Shown here in pieces: positions 45,020 through 54,289 of a DNA stretch of 64,000 nucleotides. The position numbers were made by a program, and so were the translations under genes. The notes beneath the pieces are model-generated. The model was not told the DNA's origin. It searched no databases and was given only the letters and a program-made list of their open reading frames with translations. Each line of letters starts with the position of its first letter. Within the stretch, counting starts at the first letter, position 1. Source of the DNA: Frigidibacter oleivorans (GTDB lineage Bacteria; Pseudomonadota; Alphaproteobacteria; Rhodobacterales; Rhodobacteraceae); contig NZ_RJRZ01000008.1 of NCBI RefSeq assembly GCF_003993775.1, positions 62,001 to 126,000 of the forward strand, read 5' to 3'.

Positions 45020-45126
45020 GCCTGCGCGTCGTCCTTCGATGGGCTGCGGTCGGTCCGGACCCAGCCTTAGCAGGCCCGGGCGCGCCGGGGCAATGCGGCG
45101 GCGCGCGGGCGGCGGTGTGCCCGGCG

Positions 45127-45924
45127 CTATCCGGCCAGCGCGCCGGGCTGGGCCACCGGGCCGGGCGGCAGGGCCTCGCCGGCGAGCGCGGCGGGAATCG
45201 CATCGTTCGCGATATTCCGAACCCCCGGCAAGGCGGCCAGCCACAGCGCGTCGAGCGCGGCCAGCGCCGCCGGGTCGAACCGGCCGAGGTCTTCCCAATA
45301 GCGGCCCGAGGGCACGAAATAGGCAAGCTCCGCCTCGCGCGCCAATGCGGCGGCGACGGCGGCGGCATCCGCGACGGGCGGGGCCACGGCATCGAGCGTC
45401 GCGGGCGTCGCGCGGGGGAAGGTCAGGCGCGAGGGGCCGGCGGACAGGTTGACCAGCGTGCAGCCCTGCCGCGCCGCGAGGATCGCCAGCCGGGTCGCCT
45501 TCGCCTCCAGCGATTGCAGGGTGATGTCGGGGCGCAGCGGGTCCGCGCTGCCGCGCCCGTAGAAATGGGTGGGGCCATCGGCCGGGTAGTGCATGTCGCA
45601 GCCGAGGAAGGCGATGCGGCGCGGCCGGTATTCCGCCAGCAGCCAGTAGGCCGCGGTGAAGGCCATGGTTGCGCCTGCATACACGAAGCCGCCGAAGGCA
45701 TTCTGCGCCGGAACGAAATCGGCCTCGGTCACGATGCGGGCGCCCGGCGGCGGATCGGCGGGCATCCGTTCCGGGGCGAAGTCCCAGGGATGGATCAGCA
45801 GATCCCAGTCCGGTCGCACCGCCCAGGCGTTGTTGATCGCGGCAATCCGGTCGAAGGGCGCGCGCGGCCAGTCGCGGCAGGCCGTCACCCCGGGGCCGGA
45901 GCCAAGAAGCAGGATCGTGGTCAT
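45127..45924 (-). CDS. Conserved hypothetical protein, DUF115/glycosyltransferase-29-like Rossmann fold
   Basis: A 265-residue soluble protein. The N-terminus TTILLLGSGPGVTACRDWP reads as a Rossmann strand and glycine turn, and AINNAWAVRPDWDLLIHP, YAGATMAFTAAYWLL, RIAFLGCDMHY and THFYGRGSADPL recall the DUF115/MAF and sialyltransferase-like proteins that handle sugars. I would not name an activity. Start uncertain: MTTILLL is chosen by fold, yet there is no Shine-Dalgarno sequence, and a GTG at 46008 would add 28 residues. The gene stands between xthA and a CNNM-type protein. Confidence 0.65.
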   Translation of the reverse strand: MTTILLLGSGPGVTACRDWPRAPFDRIAAINNAWAVRPDWDLLIHPWDFAPERMPADPPPGARIVTEADFVPAQNAFGGFVYAGATMAFTAAYWLLAEYRPRRIAFLGCDMHYPADGPTHFYGRGSADPLRPDITLQSLEAKATRLAILAARQGCTLVNLSAGPSRLTFPRATPATLDAVAPPVADAAAVAAALAREAELAYFVPSGRYWEDLGRFDPAALAALDALWLAALPGVRNIANDAIPAALAGEALPPGPVAQPGALAG

Positions 45925-46038
45925 CGGAAGTCTGCGGTTCGCTGCGGTCGCGTACAGACTATGCTGCAAATGCGAAAACGCGAAGCACGAATGCTTCCCC
46001 GACGTCACTTTCCGGGACCAAGGGTCATATCGGCCGCC

Positions 46039-47310
46039 TCACCGGGCGCGCGACACCAGCAGCTTGTCGATCCTGAGCCCGTCGAGGTCCACCACCTCGA
46101 ACCGCCATCCGGCATGGGCGAGCGTCTCGCCCAGGGTCGGCAGGCGGCGCATCCGGTCCAGCACGAAGCCCGCCACGGTGTCGAAATCGCCCTCGGGCCG
46201 GCGCAGGCCCAGACGGTCGGCGAATTCGTCGATGGGCATCCAGCCGGCCACCAGCCACGACCCGTCCTCGCGCGCGATCATCGCCGGTTCCTCCTCGTCC
46301 TCCGGGGCGACGAAGGTGCCGGTGATCGCCTCCAGCAGGTCCATGGGCGAGACGACGCCCTGGAAATGGCCGTATTCGTCATGGACCAGCACCAGATGCG
46401 CGCGCGAGTTGCGCATATGGCCGATCACCACATCGGCGCCGGCCACGTCGAGCACCACCGGCGCGGGGCGCACGAGGTCGCGCAGCGGGCGGTCCTCGGG
46501 GTTCCAGGCCAGCAGATCGCGCGCCGCCACCACGCCCAGGATATCGTCCGGGCCGCCGTCGCGGACCGGCAGCCGCGACCGGCGGGCGGCCAGCGCCTGC
46601 GCGCGGATCGTCTCGACCGGGTCGGCCAGGTCGATCATCTCCACCTCGCGCCGCGGGGTCATCAGCGCGCGGGCGCTGCGGTCGGCCACCCGCATCACGC
46701 CCGCGATCATCTCGCGCTCGCCGGGGGCGAGGATGCCGGCACGTTCGGCCTCGGCGATGGTCATGCGGACCTCGTCATCGGTCATCCGGTTCTCGGCCTC
46801 GCCCGACTGGCCGATCAGGCGCAGCACCGTCTGGCCGGACAGGTCGAGGAACCACACGACCGGCGTCGTCAGCCGCGCGATCAGCGCCATGGCGGGGGCC
46901 ATGCGCGCGGCCATCGCCTCGGGGTCGCGCAGCGCGATCTGCTTCGGCACCAGCTCGCCCACGATCAGCGACAGATAGGTGATGGCCGCCACCACCAGCC
47001 CCACGCCCGCCGGCCCCGCGACTTGGTCCGGTACGCCCGCCTCGGCCAGCGCCAGCGACAGCCGCTGGCCCAGTGTGGCCCCCGACACGGCGCCCGACAG
47101 CACGCCGACCAGGGTGATGCCGATCTGCACGGTGGACAGGAACCGTCCCGGATCCTGCTGCAGGTCCAGCGCCACCGCCGCGCCGCGGCGCCCATCCTCG
47201 GCCAGAACCTTCAGCCGGGCGGCGCGGGCCGAGACGATGGCAAGTTCCGACAGCGCCAGCGCCCCGTTGCAGAGCGTCAGCATGAGCACGATGGCGATTT
47301 CGAGGATCAT
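46039..47310 (-). CDS. Hemolysin/CNNM-CorC family membrane protein with CBS domains
   Basis: A 423-residue protein. An N-terminal DUF21 membrane domain with about four helices (1-165; SELAIVSARAARL and TIVGELVPKQ-type motif ITYLSLIVGELVPKQ) is followed by a CBS pair (about 195-320; MTPRREVEMIDL and LVLVHDEYGHFQGVVSPMDL) and a CorC_HlyC domain (about 340-423). Family members transport or sense magnesium or cobalt. Despite the historic hemolysin label there is no reason to expect a toxin. It stands alone, 54 bp from erpA. Confidence 0.93.
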   Translation of the reverse strand: MILEIAIVLMLTLCNGALALSELAIVSARAARLKVLAEDGRRGAAVALDLQQDPGRFLSTVQIGITLVGVLSGAVSGATLGQRLSLALAEAGVPDQVAGPAGVGLVVAAITYLSLIVGELVPKQIALRDPEAMAARMAPAMALIARLTTPVVWFLDLSGQTVLRLIGQSGEAENRMTDDEVRMTIAEAERAGILAPGEREMIAGVMRVADRSARALMTPRREVEMIDLADPVETIRAQALAARRSRLPVRDGGPDDILGVVAARDLLAWNPEDRPLRDLVRPAPVVLDVAGADVVIGHMRNSRAHLVLVHDEYGHFQGVVSPMDLLEAITGTFVAPEDEEEPAMIAREDGSWLVAGWMPIDEFADRLGLRRPEGDFDTVAGFVLDRMRRLPTLGETLAHAGWRFEVVDLDGLRIDKLLVSRAR

Positions 47311-47364
47311 GGTCCCGTCACGATCGGACGTGGGCCGGCACCGTCAGCCGCGCGGTCCCGGCGG

Positions 47365-47733
47365 TCACAGCGAAAAGCTGGTGCCGCAGCCGCAGGAGGA
47401 GGTGGCATTCGGATTGTCGATGACGAAGCGCGCGCCGATCAGTTCCTCGGAAAAGTCGATCACCGCGTTCTGCAGGAAGGGCAGCGACACCGGATCGACC
47501 AGCACCTTCTGCCCGTCGGCTTCCAGCACCAGATCGTCGGGCGCGGGATCGTCCAGCCGGATGTCGTACAGGAACCCGGAACAGCCGCCGCCCTCGACCG
47601 CGACGCGCAGGGCCTTGCCCTCGCCGCTGGCGGCGTTGATCTCGGCCAGACGGGTGAAGGCGCGGGGGGTGACTTTCGGCGGAAGGGCCAGATCCATCGG
47701 GAAAACCCGTATCATTTCGGTGATGTCCGACAT
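47365..47733 (-). CDS. erpA: Iron-sulfur cluster insertion protein (ErpA/IscA family)
   Basis: A 122-residue A-type Fe-S carrier. The three cluster-binding cysteines are Cys51 in GGGCSGFLY, and Cys114 and Cys116 in SSCGCGTSF. The core DPVSLPFLQNAVIDF is typical. Whether it is ErpA or another A-type carrier cannot be settled here. The start MSDITEMI is preferred over an inner ATG (47697), though neither has a strong ribosome site. It diverges from dgt. Confidence 0.93.
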   Translation of the reverse strand: MSDITEMIRVFPMDLALPPKVTPRAFTRLAEINAASGEGKALRVAVEGGGCSGFLYDIRLDDPAPDDLVLEADGQKVLVDPVSLPFLQNAVIDFSEELIGARFVIDNPNATSSCGCGTSFSL

Positions 47734-47816
47734 ATAGGGTGCCCCAGATGATGCCGCAAGGCGAGACGCGCGCCGGTGCCCCGCCGCAGCCGGACCGGAC
47801 GACCAGAGAAGGCCCC

Positions 47817-48989
47817 ATGTTCGCCCCCTATGCCTGCCAGCCCGACGCAAGCCGCGGCCGACTTCACGACGAGCGGATGTCGACCTTCCGTTCACCCTTC
47901 CAGCGCGACCGCGACCGGATCATCCATTCCTCGGCCTTCCGCCGGCTGAAGCACAAGACGCAGGTCTTCGTGGAACACGAGGGCGACTATTACCGCACCC
48001 GGCTGACCCACACGATCGAGGTGGCGCAGGTCGCACGCACCATCGCCGGGCATCTGGGGCTGAACACCGACCTGGCCGAGGCGGTGGCGCTGGCGCATGA
48101 TCTGGGCCATCCGCCCTTCGGCCATACCGGCGAGGATGCGCTCGCCGCGCTGATGCAGCCCTTCGGCGGGTTCGACCACAATGCGCAGGCGCTGCGCATC
48201 GTCACCCGGCTGGAACGGCATTACGCGGATTTCGACGGGCTGAACCTGACCTGGGAAACGCTGGAAGGCATCGCCAAGCACAACGGTCCCGTCACCGGCC
48301 CGCGCGCCAGCGGCAGCCATGCGGTGGGCGACGGTCCGCTGCCCTATGCGCTGGCCGAGGTGAACGCGGCCTGGGATCTGGAACTGGACACCAATGCCAG
48401 CGCCGAGGCGCAGGTGGCGGCGGTGGCCGATGACGTGGCCTACAACCACCACGACCTGCATGACGGGCTGCGCGCGGGACTTTTCACCGAGGCCGACCTG
48501 ATGGACCTGCCGGTGACCGGCCCCTGTTTCGCCGAGGTGGATGCCGCCTATCCGGGGCTCGACCCCGCGCGGCGGCGGCACGAGGCGCTGCGCCGGGTCT
48601 TCGGCGTGATGGTCGAGGATGTGATCTCGGTCGCGCAGAACCGGCTGGCGGCGCTGCAGCCGCGCCACCCTGACGAGATCCGGGGGATGGAAGGGCCGAT
48701 CATCCGGTTTTCCAAGCCGCTCTACCAGAACCTGAAGGCGATCAAGTCCTTCCTCTTCGCCCGGATGTATCGCGCGCCCACGGTGGTGATCGAGCGGCGG
48801 CGGGTGACGGCGATGATCGACGACCTGTTCCCGCTGTTCCTCGACCGGCCGGACCTGCTGCCCCCCGACTGGCAGCAGGATGTGGCCCGCGCCGCCGACC
48901 GCACCGAACTGGCGCGGGTGGTGCTGGACTATGTGGCGGGGATGACCGACCGCTTTGCCATCCAGGAACACCGGCGGCTTTGCGGCTGA
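47817..48989 (+). CDS. dgt: Deoxyguanosinetriphosphate triphosphohydrolase-like protein
   Basis: A 390-residue HD-fold dNTPase that cleaves dNTPs to nucleosides and triphosphate, helping control nucleotide pools. Metal ligands are His65, His94 and Asp95 in LAHDLGHPPFGH, with a further Asp downstream in DDVAYNHHDLHDG. The N-terminal FQRDRDRIIHSSAFRRLKHKTQVF is the class signature. The start is MFAPYACQPD after AGAGAAGG; upstream in-frame ATGs are not supported. It is the bacterial-type 2 Dgt, shorter than the E. coli enzyme. Confidence 0.94.
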   Translation: MFAPYACQPDASRGRLHDERMSTFRSPFQRDRDRIIHSSAFRRLKHKTQVFVEHEGDYYRTRLTHTIEVAQVARTIAGHLGLNTDLAEAVALAHDLGHPPFGHTGEDALAALMQPFGGFDHNAQALRIVTRLERHYADFDGLNLTWETLEGIAKHNGPVTGPRASGSHAVGDGPLPYALAEVNAAWDLELDTNASAEAQVAAVADDVAYNHHDLHDGLRAGLFTEADLMDLPVTGPCFAEVDAAYPGLDPARRRHEALRRVFGVMVEDVISVAQNRLAALQPRHPDEIRGMEGPIIRFSKPLYQNLKAIKSFLFARMYRAPTVVIERRRVTAMIDDLFPLFLDRPDLLPPDWQQDVARAADRTELARVVLDYVAGMTDRFAIQEHRRLCG

Positions 48990-48996
48990 GGGGGCG

Positions 48997-49058
48997 GGAG
49001 GGGCGCTGCCCCTCCGGCCGCGGGCGCGTCCGTTTACCCCGATTGTTTCGGCCGGCTG
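48997..49058 (+). repeat. 3'-end element, copy F (degenerate)
   Basis: 7 nt after the dgt stop. Hairpin 1 GGAGGGGC/GCCCCTCC is perfect. Hairpin 2 is not recognisable, and the tail is ACCCCGATTGTTTCGG where others have CCCCGGGATATTTCGG. Confidence 0.6.
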
Positions 49059-49070
49059 GAGGGGGCGGGT

Positions 49071-50150
49071 TCAGGCGCGGAAGTGCTTGGACAGCTTCAG
49101 CCCCTGGCCCTGATAGTTCGAGGCGATCCCCGCGCCATACAGCCGGTCGGGCGGCGCGGCCATGCGTTCATAGACCAGCCGGCCCACCACCTGCCCGTGT
49201 TCCAGCACGAAGGGCGCCTCGTGGCAGCGCACCTCCAGCACGCCGCGGCTGCCGCGCCCCGCCGCGGCGTCATGGCCGAATCCGGGGTCGAAGAAGCCCG
49301 CGTAATGCACCCGGAATTCGCCCACCATGGCCAGGTAGGGCGCCATCTCGGCGGCATAGGCGGGGGGGATCGTCACCGCCTCGCGGCTGACGAGGATGTA
49401 GAAGGCGCCGGGATCGAGGATCACTTGCCCGTCCTCGGCCAGCATCTCTTCCCAGAAATCGCCCGGGGCATAGGCGGCGATCCGGTCGAGGTCGATCACC
49501 CCGGCATGGGGCTTGGCCCGCCAGCCCACCCGCCCGCCGCCCGCCGGGCGCAGGTCGACCGAGAAGCCCAGGCCCTGCGCGATCAGCGCCGGACCGTCCA
49601 CCAGCGTCTCGGCGGCATGAAGCGTGGCGAGATCGGCATCCGACAGCACCGCCTGCCCGATGCGGAACCGGATCTGGTTCAGCCGCATCCCCGGCCGCAC
49701 CAGCACCGAGAAGGAGCGGGGGCAGATCTCGGCATAGAGCGGACCCTTGTAGCCGGCGGGGATGCGGTCGAATTCCACGCCCTCGTCGGTGATGACGCGC
49801 GTCAGCAGGTCCAGCCGGCCCGTCGAGCTCTTGGCGTTGGCGACGGCCGAGACATGGCCGGGCAGGTCCAGCCGTTCCTTCAGCGGCACGAGGTAGACGC
49901 AGCCCTTCTCCAGCACCGCACCGGGGGTCAGGTCCATCGCATGCATGCCGAATTCGGCGATCCGGTCGGCGACGGCGCGGCCCTTGCCGGCGAGGAACGA
50001 GGCGCGGACGCGATGCGCGACGGTGCCGAGCCGCAGGTCGAGGCTGGCGGGCTGGATCTGCGCGGGGATCACCGGCTTGTCGGCCGAGATCTGGTGAAGC
50101 GCGATCATCTCGCGGATCATGCTGTCGGGCAGAACCCCGGTCACGGTCAT
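49071..50150 (-). CDS. dcd: dCTP deaminase, double-length form
   Basis: A 359-residue protein of the dCTP deaminase/dUTPase fold, about twice the usual 190. Both halves contain related strands: QIQPASLDLRLGTVAHRVRAS and VANAKSSTGRLDLLTRVITDEGVEFDRIP in the first (SSTGR is the dUTPase/Dcd loop), and FSVDLRPAGG and GQVVGRLVYERM in the second. Tandem-domain deaminases of this length occur in other alphaproteobacteria. GGGAGGGG sits before the ATG at 50150; the longer frame upstream is rejected. It would supply dUMP for thymidylate synthesis. Confidence 0.9.
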   Translation of the reverse strand: MTVTGVLPDSMIREMIALHQISADKPVIPAQIQPASLDLRLGTVAHRVRASFLAGKGRAVADRIAEFGMHAMDLTPGAVLEKGCVYLVPLKERLDLPGHVSAVANAKSSTGRLDLLTRVITDEGVEFDRIPAGYKGPLYAEICPRSFSVLVRPGMRLNQIRFRIGQAVLSDADLATLHAAETLVDGPALIAQGLGFSVDLRPAGGGRVGWRAKPHAGVIDLDRIAAYAPGDFWEEMLAEDGQVILDPGAFYILVSREAVTIPPAYAAEMAPYLAMVGEFRVHYAGFFDPGFGHDAAAGRGSRGVLEVRCHEAPFVLEHGQVVGRLVYERMAAPPDRLYGAGIASNYQGQGLKLSKHFRA

Positions 50151-50238
50151 CGGCACCCCTCCCTGCAGTACGGCTCTGCCCCTGCCTTTCGGGGCATCAT
50201 AGCGCATTTTTCGCTGCAAGGACCGGGGTTTCGATGCA

Positions 50239-50269
50239 CGAACGCCCGCCCAGAAGGGGCGGGCGTTCG
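50239..50269 (-). terminator. Hairpin downstream of tRNA-Pro
   Basis: A 13-bp perfect stem CGAACGCCCGCCC/GGGCGGGCGTTCG with a 5-nt loop lies 4 nt past the tRNA end. In the tRNA direction the following bases are TGCATCGAAA, so the T-run is missing; it may act with processing. Confidence 0.5.
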
Positions 50270-50273
50270 GTGA

Positions 50274-50351
50274 TGGTCGGGCCGGCGAGATTCGAACTCG
50301 CGGCCTTCCGCCCCCCAGACGGACGCGCTAACCAGGCTGCGCCACGGCCCG
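50274..50351 (-). tRNA. tRNA-Pro (anticodon GGG)
   Basis: A 78-nt tRNA with encoded CCA (50274-50276 on the plus strand as TGG). The acceptor stem CGGGCCG/CGGCCCG pairs fully, and the anticodon stem TCCGT/GCGGA encloses CTGGGGG with GGG in positions 34-36. The GTGGCGCAGCCTGGTTAGCGC D-arm (split as GTGGCGCAG and CCTGGTTAGCGC) is usual for proline. It lies 77 bp after merR on the same strand. Confidence 0.96.
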
Positions 50352-50428
50352 ACGCGGGCCATATAGTGCGATGGCGCGACCGGGTGCAAGCGGCAAATGA
50401 CGGTGGCGCGACAGCCCGGGTGCTGCGG

Positions 50429-51271
50429 TCAGAGCGGCCGGCGCGGCGGGCCGTTCAGCCGGGCGGAAAGCTGCGCCAGACGCGGTTCCAGCCGGGCGAG
50501 CGCGGGGGCAAGGCGCGCGGCCTCGGCCCGGGTCAGGTGGCGCAGCCGCGCGGCGGCGGTGGGACGGTCGTCGGGGACATGCTCGCCCGTGCCGGTGTCG
50601 GCGGGGGTGGCCTCGGTGCCGGCGGCCGGCGGCGTCGCAGTCGCGGGCGGGGCGGGGGCGTCGCCGGCCATCAGCGACAGCAGGTCGGGCGCGCGATCCT
50701 CGACGACCTTCTCTGCGGCCCCCTTGGTCTCGGCCTTCGCGGGCGCCGTCGCGGTTCCGGCGGCCTCGCGGCGGCGGGTGCGGCGGCCGCGCGGGGCGGC
50801 GGTGTCGGGGGGCGGGCCGTCGGCCGGTTTTTCCGCAGCCGGTTCCGTCACCGGCGCGATCCGCAGGCCCTGACCCGCCGCCACCGCGCGCGTGCCCTGT
50901 TCGCGCAACAGCTTCTGCACGCCGCGAATCGTCATCCCGTCGTCATGCAGCAGCTTGCGGATGCCGGCCAGCAGCGCCACGTCGTTCGGCCGGTAATAGC
51001 GCCGCCCGCCCGCGCGCTTCACCGGGCGGATCTGGCTGAACCGGCTTTCCCAGAACCGCAGCACATGGGCTGGGGTGGCCAGCAGCACCGACACCTCGCT
51101 GATCGTGCGGAAGGCGTCGGAGGATTTTCCCTCGGCCGCCGTCCCCGCCGCCGCCCCTGCCGCCGCTGCCCCAGCCTCGGCCCCGCCGGGCATCGCGTCG
51201 TCCGGCGCCGGCCCCTGCTGGATGTCAGGGGCGGCGGTCGGGGCGGGGCGGGTGTCGCTGTCGGGAGGCAT
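50429..51271 (-). CDS. MerR-family transcriptional regulator
   Basis: A 280-residue protein. A Pro/Ala-rich N-terminal tail (1-50) precedes a MerR winged helix-turn-helix (about 53-120; [53 protein letters not shown]). The rest is a long low-complexity region with a short conserved helix near the C-terminus. No effector-binding cysteines are present. CAGGAG gives the ribosome site. It follows ihfA in the conserved yceD-rpmF-plsX-fabH-ihfA-merR order. Targets unknown. Confidence 0.88.
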   Translation of the reverse strand: MPPDSDTRPAPTAAPDIQQGPAPDDAMPGGAEAGAAAAGAAAGTAAEGKSSDAFRTISEVSVLLATPAHVLRFWESRFSQIRPVKRAGGRRYYRPNDVALLAGIRKLLHDDGMTIRGVQKLLREQGTRAVAAGQGLRIAPVTEPAAEKPADGPPPDTAAPRGRRTRRREAAGTATAPAKAETKGAAEKVVEDRAPDLLSLMAGDAPAPPATATPPAAGTEATPADTGTGEHVPDDRPTAAARLRHLTRAEAARLAPALARLEPRLAQLSARLNGPPRRPL

Positions 51272-51366
51272 GGGCTGCTCCTGTGGGCGGTCCGGCCCGC
51301 GGAACGGGCCGTTCGGTGGGGCCGGGCGTGACCGGCGGTGCCGCGCCGCACCGGTGCCGGATTGGC

Positions 51367-51678
51367 TCAGCGGGTGGCGCCGCGATTGCCGGCGGCGACC
51401 CGGTCCTTCATCAGATGCGAGGGCCGGAAGGTCAGCACCCGGCGGGGCGAGATCGGCACCTCGTCGCCGGTCTTGGGATTGCGGCCCACGCGCGCCGCCT
51501 TCTGCCGCACCGAGAAGGTGCCGAAGGACGAGATCTTCACCTGCTCGCCCCGCACCAGCGCGTCGGACATGTGTTGCAGAACGGATTCCACCAGTTGCGC
51601 GGATTCGTTGCGCGACAGTCCCACCTCGCGGAAGACGGCCTCGCTCAGATCCATGCGCGTCAGTGTCTTGTCTCCCAT
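51367..51678 (-). CDS. ihfA: Integration host factor subunit alpha
   Basis: A 103-residue DNA-bending HU/IHF-fold protein; with IhfB it bends promoters and recombination sites. It has [19 protein letters not shown] at the start, [17 protein letters not shown], and the beta-arm tip [22 protein letters not shown]. The alpha-chain marks are the RMDL start and SSFGTFSVR. Its length is normal, and it is 95 nt from merR and 128 nt after fabH. Confidence 0.96.
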   Translation of the reverse strand: MGDKTLTRMDLSEAVFREVGLSRNESAQLVESVLQHMSDALVRGEQVKISSFGTFSVRQKAARVGRNPKTGDEVPISPRRVLTFRPSHLMKDRVAAGNRGATR

Positions 51679-51806
51679 GCCGGTCCCCCTTGTTTTGGCG
51701 AAGGATGGGGGCAGGGGCTATTCCGAGTCAATATCAATGGCTTGCGGCGGGCGGCGCAGGGCCTTGCCGAAGCGCCCCCGAACCGTGCCCGGCGGCGGGG
51801 TTGCGC

Positions 51807-52784
51807 CTACCAGCGCAGGACCACCGCGCCCCAGGCGAGGCCGCCGCCGATCGCCTCGGTCACCACGAGCTGGCCTTCGCGAATCTGCCCGCGCGCCTTG
51901 CCCACCGACAGGGCCAGCGGGATCGACGCGGCGGAGGTGTTGCCATGGTCCTGCACCGTCACCACCACCCGCTCCATCGGCACGCCCATGCGGTCGGCCG
52001 TGGCCGAGATGATGCGCAGATTGGCCTGATGCGGCACGATCCAGTCGACCTGCGCCCCGGCGAGGCCGGCCTTGTCCAGCGCGGCATGGGCGGTTTCGGC
52101 CAGTTTCTGCACGGCATGCTTGAAGACGGCATTGCCCTGCATCCGCAGATGGCCCGCCGTGCCGGTGGTGGCGACGCCGCCATCGACATACAGAAGGTCG
52201 CGGTGCCGGCCGTCGCTGTGCAGGTCGGTGGCGAGGATGCCGCGGTCTTCGGTGCCGCCCGTGCCCTCTGCCGCGTCCAGCAGCAGCGCGCCGGCGCCGT
52301 CGCCGAACAGCACGCAGGTGCCGCGGTCGTCCCAGTCCATGATCCGGCTGAAGGTCTCGGCCCCTATCACCAGCACCCGCCGCGCCTGACCCGACAGGAT
52401 CAGCGCATTGGCGTTCGACAGGGCGAAAACGAAGCCCGCGCAGACCGCCTGCACGTCGAAGGCAAAGCCGGTGGTCAGCCCCAGCCCCGCCTGCACCATG
52501 GTGGCGACCGAGGGGAAGGTGAAGTCGGGGGTGGAGGTGGCGACGATGATCGCGTCCACCTGATCCGCGGCGACGCCCGCATCCTTCAGCGCCGCCTCGG
52601 CCGCGCGGATCGCCATGGACGAGGTCGTCTCGCCCTCGGCGGCGAAATGCCGCCGTTCGATCCCGGTGCGGGTCCGGATCCACTCATCCGTCGTTTCGAG
52701 CCGGTCCTCGAACCAGGCATTGGGCACGATGCGCTCGGGCAGGTAATGCCCCACGCCGCGCACCACGGCGCGGATTGCTGTCAT
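51807..52784 (-). CDS. fabH: 3-oxoacyl-[ACP] synthase III
   Basis: A 325-residue condensing enzyme starting fatty-acid synthesis from acetyl-CoA and malonyl-ACP. The catalytic Cys115 lies in DVQAVCAGFVF; the His and Asn of the triad are in IVPHQANLRI and DHGNTSAASIPLAL. VATSTPDFTFPS and GIERRHFAAEGETTSSMA are typical. It overlaps the plsX stop by 4 bases (ATGA), so the two are coupled. Confidence 0.97.
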   Translation of the reverse strand: MTAIRAVVRGVGHYLPERIVPNAWFEDRLETTDEWIRTRTGIERRHFAAEGETTSSMAIRAAEAALKDAGVAADQVDAIIVATSTPDFTFPSVATMVQAGLGLTTGFAFDVQAVCAGFVFALSNANALILSGQARRVLVIGAETFSRIMDWDDRGTCVLFGDGAGALLLDAAEGTGGTEDRGILATDLHSDGRHRDLLYVDGGVATTGTAGHLRMQGNAVFKHAVQKLAETAHAALDKAGLAGAQVDWIVPHQANLRIISATADRMGVPMERVVVTVQDHGNTSAASIPLALSVGKARGQIREGQLVVTEAIGGGLAWGAVVLRW

Positions 52785-54055
52785 TCCGTCGTTCCGTTCA
52801 ACAGGCGCCCGACCCGCGGGCTGCCGCCTTTGCCATCGTCGGACACCGCGCCGCCGCCGTCCCCCGCCTGCCGATCGTCCGGCCGCCGGGTGTCGTCGGC
52901 CGGATCGGCGGGGGCCGCCGCGTCGGGCCCGTGCTCCGCCGGGGCACCGTGCCGCGCCTGCGCGGCAGAGGCAACCCGCGCCGCGAGCCGATCCTGGAAA
53001 TTCGACCGGGCGAGCTGGAAGGCGAGCTTGATCGCGGCCGAGACGCCGAGCGCGTCCGCGCCGCCATGCGACTTCACCACCGTGCCGTTCAGCCCGAGGA
53101 ACACCCCGCCATTCACGCGCCGCGGGTCGATGCGCTTCTGCAGCCGGCCCAGCGAGGTCAGCGCGAGGAGCGCCGCGATCTTCGACAGGAAGGTGGCGTT
53201 GAACGCCTCTTTCAGGAAATCCGAGATCAGCTTGGCGGTGCCTTCGCCGGTCTTCAGCGCGATATTGCCGGTGAAGCCGTCGGTGACGATCACGTCCACC
53301 CGGGCCGAGGGCAGGTCGCCGCCCTCGACGAAGCCCACATAGTCGAACTGGCCCAGCCCCGTCGCCGAGGCGATCATGTCATTGGCGAGCTTCAGCTCGG
53401 CCCGGCCCTTGTGTTCCTCGGTGCCGACGTTCAGCAGGCCGACGCGCGGCCGCTGCAGGCCCAGCCCGTTGCGGGCATAGGAGGCGCCCATCAGCGCGTA
53501 TTGCAGCAGATCCTCGGCATCGGCGCGGATATCGGCGCCCACGTCCAGCATGACGTTGAAGCCCTGCGGGTTGCGCGAGGGCCAGAGGCACGCGATGGCG
53601 GGGCGGTTGACGCCGGGCAGCTTGCGCAGGCGGATCATCGACAGCGCCATCAGCGCGCCGGTATTGCCGCAGCTGACCGCGACCCGCGCCTCGCCGCGCT
53701 TGACGCATTCGATGGCCGACCACATCGAGGTGCCCTCGCCGTGGCGCATCACCTGGCTGGGCTTGTCGGTCATCTTCACCACGCCCTCGGCATGGCGGAT
53801 TTCCAGCCGGCCCTGCAATTCCTTGCGGCGGCCGAGCAGACGTTCCAGTTCGGGCTTCGGCCCGTGGACGATGAAGGCGATGTCGGGGTTCTTCGCCGCC
53901 GACCGCTGGATGCCGGCGGCGACCGCCGCGGCGCCCCGGTCGCCGCCCATCGCGTCGACCGAGATCACGATCCGCTCTGCCGTCGCCCCCTCGCCGGCCC
54001 GGGTGAGGCCGCCGGCAGGGCGATCAGCGGCGTCAGGTCCGGTCGGGTGCGACAT
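52781..54055 (-). CDS. plsX: Phosphate acyltransferase PlsX
   Basis: A 424-residue PlsX making acyl-phosphate from acyl-ACP for phospholipid synthesis. The Rossmann-like core starts at VISVDAMGGDRGA (about residue 30) and includes VSCGNTGALMALSM, LNVGTEEHKGR, VTDGFTGNIALKTGEG, and GLNGTVVKSHGGADALG. After about residue 352 the chain continues as a 70-residue disordered, charged tail not needed in typical PlsX of about 340. The N-terminus may be shorter than shown because the ATG lacks a clear ribosome site. Confidence 0.95.
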   Translation of the reverse strand: MSHPTGPDAADRPAGGLTRAGEGATAERIVISVDAMGGDRGAAAVAAGIQRSAAKNPDIAFIVHGPKPELERLLGRRKELQGRLEIRHAEGVVKMTDKPSQVMRHGEGTSMWSAIECVKRGEARVAVSCGNTGALMALSMIRLRKLPGVNRPAIACLWPSRNPQGFNVMLDVGADIRADAEDLLQYALMGASYARNGLGLQRPRVGLLNVGTEEHKGRAELKLANDMIASATGLGQFDYVGFVEGGDLPSARVDVIVTDGFTGNIALKTGEGTAKLISDFLKEAFNATFLSKIAALLALTSLGRLQKRIDPRRVNGGVFLGLNGTVVKSHGGADALGVSAAIKLAFQLARSNFQDRLAARVASAAQARHGAPAEHGPDAAAPADPADDTRRPDDRQAGDGGGAVSDDGKGGSPRVGRLLNGTTE

Positions 54056-54082
54056 GTTCCGCGGCCAGTGGGTGGCGGCGGA

Positions 54083-54289
54083 TTACGCCGCGTCTTCGTC
54101 GAGATCGACTTCGTCGGCCTGCGCGACGACTTCGCGGCTGTCATAGTGACCGCAGGAGGCGCAGACGTGGTGCGGGCGCTTCAGCTCGCCGCAGTTCGAA
54201 CATTCGGCGGGGTTCGACGCGACCAGCGCATCATGGGCGCGGCGCATGTTGCGGCGGGACCGCGTGACTCGGTTCTGAGGGACAGCCAT
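54083..54289 (-). CDS. rpmF: 50S ribosomal protein L32
   Basis: A 68-residue L32 with the [20 protein letters not shown] start and a four-Cys zinc ribbon (Cys30, Cys33, Cys43, Cys46). Its C-terminal tail is acidic (EVDLDEDAA). It is 27 nt before plsX, the classic rpmF-plsX-fabH pairing. A promoter and a leader of about 120 nt precede it. Confidence 0.97.
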   Translation of the reverse strand: MAVPQNRVTRSRRNMRRAHDALVASNPAECSNCGELKRPHHVCASCGHYDSREVVAQADEVDLDEDAA

